The position numbers were made by a program, and so were the translations under genes. Under the pieces are notes generated by a model that was given only the letters and a program-made list of their open reading frames with translations, was not told where the DNA came from and searched no databases. DNA of 64,000 bases from Dasypus novemcinctus (lineage: Eukaryota > Chordata > Mammalia > Cingulata > Dasypodidae), in contig NC_080689.1 of NCBI RefSeq assembly GCF_030445035.2, positions 26,503,278 through 26,567,277 of the forward strand, given 5' to 3'. Below are positions 35,102 through 47,524 of this stretch, in pieces (position 1 is the stretch's first letter; every line of letters starts with the position of its first letter).

Positions 35102-35789
35102 ATGTGCAAACTAAAACTATAAATCTTCTGGAAGAAAACATAGGAGAAAATCTTAATGACCATCTTGTGTTTTGCAAAATTTCTTAAATACAACCTAAAG
35201 AAGTAAGGAACTCTAAAAGAAAAAATCAGTAAGCTGGAATGCATAAAAAGAAAAATGTTTGATTTTCGTAAGACTGTTACAAACATGAAAACATAATCCA
35301 TAGCCTGGGAGAAGATATTTGCAAAACATATGCCCAACAAAGGACTTGTATCTATATAAAGAATGCTTGCCACTTTAGAAAAAGGCCAATTACCCAATTA
35401 AAAAATGGGCAAAAGATTTGAACAGACACATCACCAAAGAAATTTTTTGGATGGCTTATAAGCTTATGAAAAGATACTAAACATTATTAGTAATTAGGGA
35501 AAGACAAGTTAAAGCTACAATGAGCTATCTCTACATACCCACTAGAATGGCTAAAATTATAGAGACGACAATACCAAGAATGTAAAGCAAATGGGATTCT
35601 TATACACACATTGGTGGGAATTTAAAATGGTACAACCACTTTGGAAAAACAGTGGCAGTTTCTTACAAAATTAAACCCCTATCATATGAACCAGCTTTTT
35701 TTACTTCCTACACATTTTATTTTGAAAATTTAAACCTGCAAAAAAGTCATAAGAATAATGCATTGAATACCCATATATTCTTCACCTAG

Positions 35790-36611
35790 TGTGGTAGATT
35801 GAATTGTATACCCTAATTTAGACATATTCTTAATCTTTTCTTTTTCAAGAAATATACTGAAATTTTAATAGAACAAATAAATACATTCAAGGCATTAACT
35901 GGTAACAGTTTTTGTAATATATACTACAGATTTAGAAAGTTCCCCCCAAAACGTATAGAAAAATGGTTTCATCTAGGATGAGAAACAGATAAAGAGTGTG
36001 AGACCAACCTTTTTTGAGAGAAACCATAAACCCTGTAGCTACCTGGAATGGAGAACTTAATTTTGAAGATCAAGCCCCATGGAAAGAAATCCCTTAGATA
36101 TCTATGGGTTCTCACTCTCCTTTCTCTCTCTCTCTCTGTGTCCTGTCATCTCCAAAATGTTATTAAAAATTATGTTCTTAGTCTTAATCTGCACTCTTGT
36201 TGGTGTGGACACATTTTAAATGGAATCTTTTGAAGATGTTATTTTAATTGGGGTGTAGCCAAACTGAATGACAGTGGCCTTAGTCTGGATTACCGGAATC
36301 CTTTATAAGCAGAGGAAAATCAAACATAATCAGAGAAAGCCACAGGGAGGAGTTGAAAGCCAGAAGTCAACAGATCCAGAAGAGAAAGGAGAGGGCATCA
36401 CCGTGTGATGTAAGGCGGCGATATAAGCCAAGGAACCCGAGTTTGCCGGTAGCCAGCACCAGAGTATTACAACCTTTGGAGAGAAAACACCACATTGCTG
36501 ATGCCTCGATTTTGGATTTCTCATAGCCTCAAACCATGAGTTAATAAATTCCCATTGTTTAAGCCAACCTGTTTTGTGGTATTTGACATAGCAGCCTGGC
36601 AAATGGAGACA
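35790..36611 (+). mobile_element. MLT1-like solo LTR with an internal insert
   Basis: It starts TGTGGTAGATTGAATTGTATACCC and ends with AATGGAGACA; AATAAATTCCC at 36542 is the poly-A signal. At about 35838-36178 the LTR text is interrupted (CATATTCTTAATC... resumes TTCTTAGTCTTAATCTGC), which suggests a later insert. It is itself in an L1M (TTCACCTAG on the left and GATTCACTG on the right). Confidence 0.7.
35838..36178 (-). pseudogene. Possible retro-inserted mRNA 3' fragment, parent unknown
   Basis: Reading the minus strand, the end is GAAAAAGAAAAG preceded by ATTAAA and TTTCAGTATATTTC, a plausible poly-A signal and tail. A GA-rich run (GAGAGAGAGAGAGA) is near the other end. I do not recognise the parent. 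It could equally be part of a longer LTR variant. Confidence 0.35.
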
Positions 36612-36619
36612 CGAGATTC

Positions 36620-37070
36620 ACTGTATTAATATTTTTCACATTTTAATCGGCATTTTTGTTATTGAACTGTTTGAAAGGAAATTAAAGACCTTTTGTCTTC
36701 TTATCCCTAAATACTTAAGCTTGCATCTTCTTTGAAAAAGGATGTTTACTTACATAAATCCAATAATATTATTACACCTAAGAAAATTAGCATTAGTTAA
36801 AATAATGTATCATATACAGTTTTTATTTAGACTTCCCCAACTGAAGTTTTATAAATCCTCCATCCAAGCAAGGCTCACAATCTCAGTGAATTTTGTTGTC
36901 TCTTTAGTCTTTTAAAATGTAGAACAGTTTTTCTACTTTTTTTATTCCTTCATAACATTGACTTTTTTTTTTTTGAAGAGTCCAGGCAAGCCATCTGTAG
37001 AATGCCCCAAATTCTGGATTTTTCTGATTGTTTCCTCATGAGTAATTCAGGTTAAACATTTTTGGCGATT
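36620..37070 (-). repeat. Old L1M 3' end fragment
   Basis: Phrases TACTTAAGCTTGCATCTTCTTTG, ACACCTAAGAAAATTAGCATTAG and AAGAGTCCAGGCAAGCCATCTGTAGAATGCCC match the family at 4060-4400. The preceding part is 35700-35789, split by the LTR. Confidence 0.6.
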
Positions 37071-37074
37071 ATAC

Positions 37075-37480
37075 TACCTATAAGGTGAAATGCACATCTT
37101 ATTGCATCATACCAGGAGACATAAAATGTTAGGGTTTCTCACTACTAGAATTACTAAGCTTGGTAACATGGTCCAGTGACACTAGATCTTGTCAATATAA
37201 AGGTATATATTCCCCTTAGTAATTGCTAGGTAATCTGTAGGGTGATCCTTTGAAACCAGGTGAATATCATGTTTTCCAATAACCTCTCACACAATTGTTA
37301 TAGCAAAATTGATAATACTTACCTGAATTACTCATTACATTGTCATTGCAAAATGGTGATTTTCTAATCTAATTATTCTCAAGGAATTTTTATCCTCAGA
37401 GAGATATAAAGATATTTTAACCAATAAATAAGGACACAATACTATAAAAAAGATCTTGTGGGAATTACAATTTTAGCAAA
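37075..37480. other. MORN2 last intron, nothing assigned
   Basis: AT-rich intronic sequence with no repeat or exon that I can defend. Confidence 0.35.
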
Positions 37481-37489
37481 AGTGAAAAG

Positions 37490-39345
37490 CTCTATAGATA
37501 TAAAGGCAGTCTCCCAGAGAGAAGAACAAAGGAAAAAAGAGATGGAAAGTAGGAGAGAAAAGATAAGAAAATTACAGAACCAGATGAGAAGATGCAATAT
37601 TTAGAATAATAAGAATTTCAAAGAGAGTAAACAAGGAGAACAGAGGAGGAGATATCATCACCAAAACAAATAAAAATTCCCAGATCTGAAGGACATGAGT
37701 TTTCACATTGAAAAGGCATACTAAATACACAAAACATTAGATAACAATGGACACATAGCAAAGCATCATTTTGAAATATCAGAACACTGTTGTGAAGCAG
37801 AAAATTCTAAAAGCTTCCAGAGAGAAAAATTAGGCAACATATCAAAGGTTAAGAATTAGAATAGGAAAGCGGACTTGGCCCAATGGATAGGGCATCTGCC
37901 TACTACATGGGAGGTCCATGGTTCAAACCCCAGGCCTCCTTGACCCGTGTGGAGCTGGCCCATGTGCAGTGCTGATGCATGCAAGGAGTGCCCTGCCACG
38001 CAGGGGTGTCCCCCAAGTAGGGGAGCCCCGCATGCAAGGAGTATGCCCCGTAAGGAGAGCTGCCCAGAGCAAAAGAAAGTGCAGCCTGCCCAAGAATGGT
38101 GCCATACACATGGAGAGCTGACACAACAAGATGACACAACAAAAACACAGATTCCTGGTGCCGCTGATAAGGATAGAAGCGGTCACAGAAGAACACACAG
38201 TGAATGGACAGAGAGAGCAGACAACTTGGGGGGGGGGCGGTAGGGGAGAGAAATAAATAAAAATAAATCTTAAAAAAAAAAAAAGAATCAGAATAACTTC
38301 AGCTTTCTCAAAAGCAATACTGGAAGCCAGAAGACAAAAAAAATAAGTCAAAATTCTGAGGGGAAATTATTTCAGATTCTGTCCTTGGCTAAACTATCCA
38401 TCAAATATAATGGTAGAATAAAGCATTTTTAGAAGTGTAAGACCTGAAAAATTTGTCTTCTTGGCAAACTACTGGAGTGGATATTCTACCAAAAGGAAAG
38501 AGTAAACCTTGAAAGTGAATGACATAGGACCAAAAGATTCAGCACAGGAAATGGGAATCCCCAACATGAAGGCAAAGAAAAAGTACTATAAACCAGAATT
38601 AAAGAGCAGATCAGGGAGAGAAAACCCCAGACAGTTAGATTATGCTACCCAGAGGACTGGACTCTGGCGAGTGGAAGATGAAAGAAGGTGCTCCTCCACA
38701 GGGCAACAGGTGCTTAAGGGCAACCTCCTCTCCTGAACAACAGACCAATAACTAGGCTTAAATCTCAGCCTCATCTACTGATGACTTGTAGGGCCTGGAA
38801 AAGGAGGAAAGAGATTGTAGACCTAACAAATTGCAAGAACTAGCTGGCATTACTGGCAGGGGCAAAGGAAATACACCTGAGATTAGATTCTGAGGGTGCT
38901 TGATAAGAGGCCTAGAATGTCAGGGTAGACCAGCAAGAATTCATTGACTTGAGGACCTTCAGACACAGGAATTAACACCTTAACTAGAACCTCCAGGGAT
39001 GGAGCAGACTTAAAAGAAAGAGACGGAAGAAGAGCAGGTCAGAGGACTCCAGAAAGATGAAATTGATTCTCTGAATGTCTAGGGAGAAGATTTCAACAAT
39101 TGGAGAAGAGTTTAGAGTTGAATTAATAGTAAGTACATAGAAAACCAAGCAAATGAAAAGAAGATATTTAACTTAAGAGAAAACAAATATTATGTAGGAA
39201 AAAAATGTTTGCTACAGGATACAGATGTACATAGTCATAATAATGAAAAGGTCAAATATTGATCTGGTTCCAAATATAACTGTATTGAGAGGATGGTAAT
39301 GTGAAGGGTACATAAAGTACATAAAGTTTCTAAGCATATGCTTGT
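37490..39345 (+). mobile_element. HAL1/L1M-type LINE, sense, decayed
   Basis: CAGTCTCCCAGAGAGAAGAAC... GCAATACTGGAAGCCAGAAGAC and GACCTAACAAATTGCAAGAACTAGCTGGC resemble HAL1 (half-L1), which carries only an ORF1-like frame. All frames are broken. Split by the SINE at 37862. Confidence 0.5.
37862..38287 (+). repeat. Long DAS-type SINE, sense
   Basis: GAAAGCGGACTTGGCCCAATGGATAGGG head, B-box GGTTCAAACCCC at 37920, poly-G run near 38230, tail AAATAAATAAAAATAAATCTTA plus an A-run. Confidence 0.93.
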
Positions 39346-39556
39346 AGGAAAAATAGAAGCGAAACAAAACATGAACACAGCTTTCCAAATGTAATCTTCA
39401 CACTGAATGCCACTGTCATAGCATCCAGAGGTTCAAGTACAATTATAAAATAGCCCTTGCTCATTTTCAGAATTGAAAATATAGCCTCATTGCTATGAAG
39501 GGGTTGATGTGAACATATTTTGAGAGGGGCAATAAAGTTTTCACCTAATTTATTTG

Positions 39557-39644
39557 ATTATAGTCAAATAAATATTTAATAATAAGTTACTAATAATAAG
39601 TTATTATTAATATTATTATTTAATAATATTTATTTGACTATAAC
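39557..39644. repeat. AT-rich inverted repeat (hairpin)
   Basis: TTATAGTCAAATAAATATT at 39558-39576 is the perfect reverse complement of AATATTTATTTGACTATAA at 39625-39643. The loop is itself AT-rich and partly self-complementary (CTAATAATAA against TTATTATTAA). Confidence 0.8.
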
Positions 39645-39749
39645 ACAAATTTTCCCCACTGATGTTAATAAATGGAAAAAATTCTAACAAATGGGATAAA
39701 ATTCTGTTTACTGCCGTGCATATTCACCACTCCAAAAAGCCCAAGAAAG

Positions 39750-39950
39750 GTAGTTGAGGTTGCTCAAGCAATTGAGCGCCTCTCCCACATGGGAGGTTCC
39801 AGGTTTGGTTCCCAGTGCCTCCTAAAGAGAAGACAAGCAGACACAGAGAGCAGCACACAGCAAATGGACACAGAAAGCAGAGAGTAGACAGCACAAACAA
39901 TGGTGGGGGGGAGGGTAATAAATAAAATCTTTTAAAAAAATGAAAAGAAA
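39750..39950 (+). repeat. DAS-type SINE, short body, sense
   Basis: GTAGTTGAGGTTGCTCAAGCAATTGAGCGCC head with GGTTTGGTTCCCAGTGCCTCC, then AGACAAGCAGACACAGAGAGCAGC, G-rich run, and the tail AATAAATAAAATCTTT. Confidence 0.85.
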
Positions 39951-39959
39951 AAAAAACCT

Positions 39960-41190
39960 CTCTCTAACCCAAGTTCAGCATATAAATGCACTGCCTTTCC
40001 CCCTGCATGGGACATGACTCCCAGGGATTAGCCTCCTTGGCTCCAAGGGATCTCTACCAAGCACCAACTAGCAATGAAACTGAAGAAAGATCTTGAACAA
40101 AAGGGGGAAAAGGCAAAGACATATGAGTTTATATGGCTAAGAGACTTCAAAGTGAGTTGGGAGGTCATTCTAGAGGTTACACTTAAGCACATCTCAGCAG
40201 GATCTCATTGACTGCCAGAGTAAATACTACCTCAAATAGCAGGGCTCCTGTGGGCTCTGGAGACATTCAGACACTACAGTCAGGGCAGATAGCTCAGGAG
40301 TTTGGTGCCTTGCCAGTGGGCCCTACTTTGGATTTTATGCTCCCCAATGTGACAGAGTTGGATTCAGTTGTGGTTTCCCTATACATGGCTCTTCCGACCC
40401 TTCTATCTGAACCTATAATTAGTACTAGAGTTGATAGGTGTATGTCTAAGAGACTTAAATCTTTGAGCTGTCCATGTACCAGCTGGGACATGAATCTCAG
40501 CAAAGTAGCAACACCTGCTCTCCAGTTCATTGGACTCACCTATGACAACTAACAAGGAGATAATGATGGACAACGACCATCCCAAGGAACCAAGAGAGTC
40601 TACAACTGCGAGTGAGAGAGTCCCATCCATCTGCCCTATGGGATAGAAATCCCCCTCTCAATTAGAGCTGGAGTGGGCATCATCATCACAGAATCCTTAG
40701 GACTGTGGAATGAACTATGGAACAAAGTAGACTTACTGATATTCTACTATAGACTTATTGTGATTCTAGCAATATAAGAACTTATATCATTGGTGTGAAG
40801 GCAGTGTCCACTGGAGTTTCTGAGGGGAGGGAGAGGGAAAAACAGGTGTAACACTGGGGAATTTGGGGACTCAGGAATTGTCCTGACTGATATTGCAACA
40901 GCACATACAGGCCAATATATATCTTGCCATAACCTACAAAATTGTGTGGGAGAGAGTATAAACTACAATGTAAACTATAACACATGCTTAGTGGCAATGC
41001 TCCAAAATGTGTTCATCAATTGTAACAAATGTACCACACTAATGAAGGATGTTGTTAATGTGGGAAAATGTGGAGGTATGGGGAGCAGGGCATATGGCAG
41101 TCCCCTTTATTTTTTATGTAACATTTATGTAATCTAAGTATCTTTTTTAAAAAATAATAAAATATATTTAAAATTTTTCAAAAAAAAAAT
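39960..41190 (+). mobile_element. L1 3' UTR, xenarthran type, sense, 5'-truncated
   Basis: A 1.2-kb non-coding stretch ending in an AATAATAAAATATA tail and a final A-run at 41179-41188. GGCAATGCTCCAAAATGTGTTCATC... near 41000 and GGTATGGGGAGCAGGGCATATGG are typical of a long L1 3' UTR. I see no ORF2 left, so it is a short 5'-truncated insertion. It lies in the large last MORN2 intron. Confidence 0.55.
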
Positions 41191-41740
41191 AGTCCTATGT
41201 CTTAGTTTCCTAGGGCTGTTGGAACAAAGTATCACTAACTAGACGGCTTAAAACATCAGCAATGATGTGAGATGTGGTGGAGGGGTGTTGTATGGGAATT
41301 ATGCACATTATGCATGATTGTTTTGTACGTTCAAAACTTCTTTAATAAAATATATGTATATATATATAAACAACCCAAGCAAACAGGGATCATGTTTGTA
41401 TGTTCACTGTTCTATAACCAGGAAGGACAGCATCTCATACATAACTGGTGGTCAGTAAATACTTGTTGTGTAATCTGATGAATAAACTAATTAACCCAGA
41501 TAACCAATATAAACTTTTTTTAAAACTGATTGTCTTGGTCTTATGAGAACTCAGCTTATGCGATCCTAAAGTCTTGGGCACCTAAATTTGTGAAGTGACA
41601 AAGTTTGTTTGGAATAGTAATGTTTTTGTGAGTTATGAAAGTGAGTTGTTTGTTTTTAAGTTATAGAGTGGAAAGATGTAACATAGGATATAATCTGCTA
41701 GAGAATTGTATATTTATAAATTCCTGGCCTTAGTTAATGA

Positions 41741-41866
<126 letters not shown>

Positions 41867-42000
41867 ATGTTCTGCATTGAAGTTGTAATGTGGTACTTGA
41901 AGCTTTTGGCTGTAAAGAAAGCAACTAAATCTGTCATCTGAAATGACTTCATGCACTAGCTCTATATTATAAGTTTGCCAATAAAACAATCACTTAGTTA
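41867..42000 (+). other. MORN2: MORN2 3' UTR with poly-A signal
   Basis: The UTR is short. AATAAA at 41980-41985 follows the stop by about 115 bases, giving an expected cleavage site near 42000. It ends about 20 bases before the antisense L1. Confidence 0.8.
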
Positions 42001-42629
42001 AGCCATTTTATCTTTATATTCATTTTTTTTAAATGAAAGATACAAAGTTTTGTTTTCAAAGTGTACAATCAATGGTATTTGGCATAATCGCAGTTGTGCA
42101 TTCATCATATCAATTATTATTACAGCATTTTAGTTATTTCAATAGTAATAATAAACAAACAAGAAAATTCTTTGCTATTCAATTTCTGTTTTCCCTGCTG
42201 TACACAGCTGCTGTTTCTAGCTATTCTTGCACAATTATTTATTCATTAATTAGTTTTATTGAGATATTATGTATTCACATACCATGCAATCTATCCAAAG
42301 TGTACAATCAGTGGCTTTTAGTATAATCACAATGTTGTGTATTCATCACCACAAAAAATTTTAGAACAATTTCATTACTCCAAAAAGAAGAACTCCACAC
42401 CCCTTAACATTCCTTCCCCAGCCCCACATAACCAATAATCTAATTTCATCTTTATAAATTGATTTAGATTTAGATTTTATATAAATGGAATTATACAGTA
42501 TGTGGTACTTTGTGTCTGGTTTCTTTCACTTAGCAAAACGTGTTTTTTTTTCGGTCTGATAACATTTTGTAGGATTAATATACATTTGTTCAGCTTCAAA
42601 GAAAAAAGGTCTTATTTATGCAATTAAAA

Positions 42630-42965
42630 AAAAAGATTTATTTTATTTATCCCCCTCCCCTTCCCCAGATGGTTCTCTCATCTGTCTACTTATTGTTTGC
42701 TCACCTTCTCTGGGAGGCACTGGGAACCAAACCTGGAACCTCCCACATGAGAAGGGAGTGCCCAACAGCCTGAACCACATCCATCAGGCTGTGGCATCTG
42801 CTGGCTGGTAGCATCTGCTTGTTGTGGCAGGAGGCGGATGTCTAAGCTCCTTGCATTGGGAGGCGGTGGCTGCTTGTTTCTTTTAGGAGGCACTGGGACC
42901 CAAACCTGGGACCTCCCATGTGGTAGATAGGCGCCCAAGGAGTTGAGCCACATCTGCTCCCCTAT
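42630..42965 (-). repeat. DAS-type SINE pair, antisense, variant body
   Basis: AAAGATTTATTTTATTTATCCCCC tail complement. Two tRNA-like heads (42710-42785 and 42885-42962) are separated by CATCTGCTGGCTGGTAGCATCTGC repeats. It differs from the common long SINE body. Confidence 0.8.
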
Positions 42966-43589
42966 ATAAGCAATTTTACCTATATTCATATTTCACATGA
43001 GGTTTTACTATGCTGTATGGTTCCATGTTATATTTTTTAGCTTTCCTTTTTAGTAATATACCTGACCTTAGATTTTCCATTTAAACTACATTGATAACCA
43101 CATACTAGTACTGCTAGTTACAAACACATTTTTCTATTCATTTCCAAAGATTAACACACATCTTTTTTACCAATTCTGTACAAGTTAACCCTCAGGTTTC
43201 CATTCTCTAAACTCATTCTATTTTCTGGTGACCTATATTCCACTTAGTAACTCCATGAGATTGTGTTTGGCTTGCTTTACTCAATATAATGTCCCTCAGG
43301 TTCATCCATGTTGTCACATGCTTTACAACTTCATTTCTTTGTACAGCTGCGTAGTATTCCATCATGTGAATACACCATAGCTTGTTTATCCAGTTATCAG
43401 TTGATGGATACCTGGGTTGTTTCCAACTTTTGGCAGTCATGAATAGCACCACTATGAGCACCAGTGTGCAGATGTCTGTTCATGTCACTGCTCTCAGGTA
43501 TTGTTGGGTCATGTGGCAAATCTATATTCAATGTCTTTAGGAACTACCAAACAGTCCTCCACAGTGGCTGTACCATTCTGCATTACCAC

Positions 43590-44071
43590 TGTAGCAGTTT
43601 AATATAGTTACGAATTCCAAAAATAGATACAGGATTATGTTTGTAAACTGGTCTGTACCTGGACATCATTAAATTATGATTAAAGCTTTGACTGGGCCAC
43701 ATCAGGAGGGCATTGAGTCCCCACCTACCAAGGGTGGGGATAAAAGTCATGGCAAAGGACAGAACTGGAGGTTTTTGATGTTGGAGTTTTGATGTTGGAG
43801 TTTGATGCCAAAGTCTTAAGCTGGAGCCCCAGGAAGTAAGCACACAGAGGAAAGAGAAGCAAGCCCCAGGAAGAGAGGAAACCAGGAAGCCTGAACCCTG
43901 ACAGACATCAGCAACCATCTTGCTCCAACATGTGAAAACAGACTTTGGTGAGAGAAATAACTCATGGTTTATGGCCTGGTATCTGTAAGCTTCTACCCAA
44001 ATAAATATCCTTTATGAAAGCCAACAGATTTCTGGTGTTTTGCATCAGCACCCCTTTGGCTGACTAATACA
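43590..44071 (+). mobile_element. MaLR-like solo LTR in L1
   Basis: TGTAGCAGTTTAATATAG to CTGACTAATACA, with AATAAATATCC near the end and the GATGTTGGAGTTTTGATGTTGGAG doubling. Flanks ACCAC and ACCCC (if one terminal A is shared) match at four of five bases. Confidence 0.88.
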
Positions 44072-44590
44072 CCCCTCAATAGTGAATAAATGTTCTTATC
44101 TCTCCACATCTTCTCCAATACTTGTAGTTCTCTGTGTTTCTAATAGTGATCATTCTGATAGGCATGAATGATCTTTCATTGTAGTTTTGATTTGCATTTC
44201 TCTAACCATTAGTGATGTTAAGCGTTTCTTCTTGTATTTTTTTTTTTTTTTTTTTTTTTGCCATTTGTAATTCTTTGGACAACTGTCTATTCAAGTCTTT
44301 TACCCATTTTTTAATCAGGTTGTTTGTCTTTTTATTGTTGCATTGTAGCAACTCTATATATCCTGGATATTAAACCCTTATGGACATGTGATTTCCAAAT
44401 ATTTTCTCCCATTGAGTTGACTGCCTTTTCACCCTTTTGACAAACTCCTCTGAGGGAAAAAATGTTTAATTTTGAGGAGGTCCCATTTATCTATTTTTTT
44501 CTTTTGTTGCATGTGCTTTGGGTAAAGGCCAAAAGAAACCACTACCTACAACAAGGTCTTTAAGATGTTACCCTATATTTTCTTCTAGTA

Positions 44591-45100
44591 TAGGAATTCT
44601 TAAGCAGGGGTCCACAGAGCCCCAAGAGGTCCATGGAGAGATTTCAGGAGGTCCATAGCTTGAATTGAAAATTTAAAAAAACATTCTTGTGGGGATGTGT
44701 TGGTGCAAGTGTGATATATTTATTAAATAATATACAGTGTAGTGTGGACTGACTTAGTACAATTTTTATTTTGATGTAGTATGTGCTGCATGAAGTGGAT
44801 AACTGCCTGCATAAACATTGGTAAGGATGGAGGAGATGGTTTTATGATGCTGTGGGAAAACTCAAATTTCTAAATATTTGCTGAAAATGACTGTTTGAAC
44901 AGATGTTGAACCATATAGGTTATCAGGTATTGAAATAATGGGAAAGTTGTAAAACATAATTTTGAATAATCCTAAAATTTAATTTAAAGACATGCCAATG
45001 GTGAGTGTCAAAACTATCTGCTGCTACCTTCTGGGAAGGGGCCTGTGGTTTTCACCTGACTAGCAAAGGGGTCTGTGGAACAAAAAAGGTTAAGACTCGT
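44591..45100. mobile_element. Non-autonomous hAT element in L1
   Basis: Ends TAGGAATTCTTAAGCAGGGG and GGTTAAGACTCGT are inverted relatives. TTCTAGTA at 44583-44590 and TACTAGTA at 45101-45108 match at seven of eight, and the L1 text TCTTCTAG-TAGC resumes across it. It is about 510 bp, with no coding frame. Confidence 0.75.
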
Positions 45101-45344
45101 TACTAGTAGCTTTCTGAGTTGATTCTTGTTTAGGGAGTAAGAAAGGGGTTCTCTTTCATTCTTTTGGCTATAGATATCCAGTTCTCCCAGCACCATTTGT
45201 TGAAGAGACTGTTTTGTCCTGTCAATATGGACCTGGAAGGTTTGTCAAAAGCCAGTTAGCCATAGAGGTGAGGGTTTATTTCTAGACTTTCAGTTCTATT
45301 CCACTGATCAATGTGTTTATCTTTATGCCAATACTATGCTGTTT

Positions 45345-45742
45345 TTTAAAAAGATTTATTTATTTATTTCTTCCCCCTCCCTTTGTTGTTCATACTTGCT
45401 GTGTCTGTTCATTGTGCACTCTGTGTCTGCTTATCTTTTTTAGGAGGCACTGGGAACTGAACCTAGTACCTCCCATGTGGGGGATGTCTAATCACTTGAG
45501 CCACATCCATTCCCTGCTTGTTGTCTTTCATTGTATTTCCTCATTGTGTTTCCTTGTTGCATCTTGTTCCATCATCTTGTTCCATCATCTCATTTTGTCA
45601 TCTTGTTGCATCAGCTCATCACGATGGCCCATTGCATCAGCTTGCTGTCTTGCTCATCTTCTTTAAGAGGCACCGGGAACTGAACCTGGGACCTCCCATG
45701 TAGTAGGCGGGCACCCAACTGCTTGAGCCACAGCCACTTCCC
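45345..45742 (-). repeat. DAS-type SINE, antisense, double head
   Basis: AAAGATTTATTTATTTATTTC tail complement. A first reversed head is at 45440-45515 and a second at 45660-45742 (GGCACCGGGAACTGAACCTGGGACC). Between them are repeats of CATCTTGTTCCATCA. Confidence 0.85.
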
Positions 45743-47524
45743 AGTATTATGCTGTTTTGACCACTGTAACTTTGTAATATGTTTCAAGGTCAGGCAGTGA
45801 AATTCCTCCATGTTGCTCTTCTTTTTTAGAATACTTTTGGCTATTTGGTGCATTTTCACTTGCAAATGAATTTGGTAATTGCCTTTTCTAATTCTGTAAA
45901 GTAGTCTGTTGGAATTTTGATTGGTATTGCATTGAATCTATAAGTCAGTTTGGGTAAGATTGACATCTTCGCAATATTTAATCTTCCAATCCATGAACAC
46001 AGAATGTCTTTCCATTTGTTTAGGTCTTCATTTATTTCTTTTAGCATTGCTTTGTAGTTTTCTGCATATACATCCTGTATTTCTTTGGTAAAATTGATTC
46101 CTAGGTACTTGAGTCTTTTTGTTGCTATTGTAAATGGATATCCCCTCCTGATTTCCTCCTCAGAATGTTCAGTACTAGTGTACAGAAACATTACTGATTT
46201 TTGCATGTTGATCTTCTATCTTCCTACTTTACTGAACTCATTTATTAGCTCTTATAGATTTGTCTGTAGATATTTCAGAATTTTCTAAATATAGGATCAT
46301 GTCATCCATGAATAGTGAGTTTTACTTTCTCTTTTCCTATTTGGATGTCTTTTTTTTTTTCTTGTCTAATTGCTCGAACTAGAAGTTTTAGCACTATGTT
46401 GAATTACAATGCTGACAGAGGGCATCCTTGTCTTGTTCTTGATCTTAGAGGGAAAACTTTCAACCTTTCCCCACTGAGTATGATGTTGGCTGTGGGTTTT
46501 TCATATATGTCTTTTATCATATTAAGAAATCTTCCTTCTATTCCTATCTTTCAAAGTCTTTTTATCAAGAAAGGATGCTGGGTTTTTCAAATGCCTTTTC
46601 TGTATCAATTGAGATTATCTTGTGTTTTTTCCCTTCAATTTATTAATATAGTATATTATGTTAATTGATTTTCTTGTGTTGAACCACCCTTGCGTACCAG
46701 GAATAATAAATCCCACTCGGCCATGATGTATAATTCTTTTGATATGCTCTTGAATTCTTTTTGCAAGTATATTGTTGAGAATTTTTATATCTGTGTTCAT
46801 TAGAGAGATTGAGCTGTAATTTTCTTTTCTTGTAGCATCTTTAACTGGTTTTGGTATTAGGGTAATGTTGGCTTCATAAAATGTGTTGGGTAATTTTCCC
46901 TTCTCTTCAATTTTTTGGAAGAATTTAAACAGGATTTGTGTTAATTCTTCTCAAAATGCTTGGTACAATTCACCTTTGAAACCATCTGCTCCTGGACTTT
47001 TCTTTTTGGGGGGATTGAGTCTCAATCTCCTTAAATGTGATTGGTTCATTAAGTTCTTGTATTTCTTGTAGCATCAGTGTAGGTTGTTTGTGCATTTTTA
47101 GTAATTTATCCATTTCATCTAGATTGTGTATATTTTCACATAATATCCTCTTATGATCTTTTTTATTTCTGTGGGATCAGTTGTAACTTCCTCCTTTCAT
47201 TTCTGATGGTATTTATTCACATCTCCTTTTTTTGTTTGACTAGCTAAGGGTTTGTCAATCTTATTGATCTTCTCAAAGAACCAGTTTTTGGTTTTGTTGA
47301 TTTTCTCTTTTTTTTTTTTCCTCAATTTCATTTATTTCTGCTCTAATCTTTATTATTTCTTTCCTTTCACTTGCGTTGGGAGTGGTTTACTCTTCTTTTT
47401 CTAGGTTCTCCAGTTATTCAATAGATCTTTGATTTTAGCTCTTTCTTTTTAAATATAGGCATTTAGAGCTATAAATTTCCCTCTCAGTACTGACTTCACT
47501 TTATCCCATACGTTTTTTTAATGT

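Larger units (their letters stand above)
33700..35700 (+). mobile_element. L1M ORF2 region, sense, decayed and interrupted
   Basis: Sense L1 ORF2 text: AAAATTAGAACT-like lead, GACAAAAGATGTGCAACACC, GGCATAAAGATAGCCAAATAG, GGCAATTCAATGGGAAAGGG, and AAATGGGCAAAAGATTTGAACAG. It is broken by SINEs at 34140-34365 and by an LTR at 34680-35101. It continues to 35700. Lies in MORN2 intron 4, the large last intron. Confidence 0.8.
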
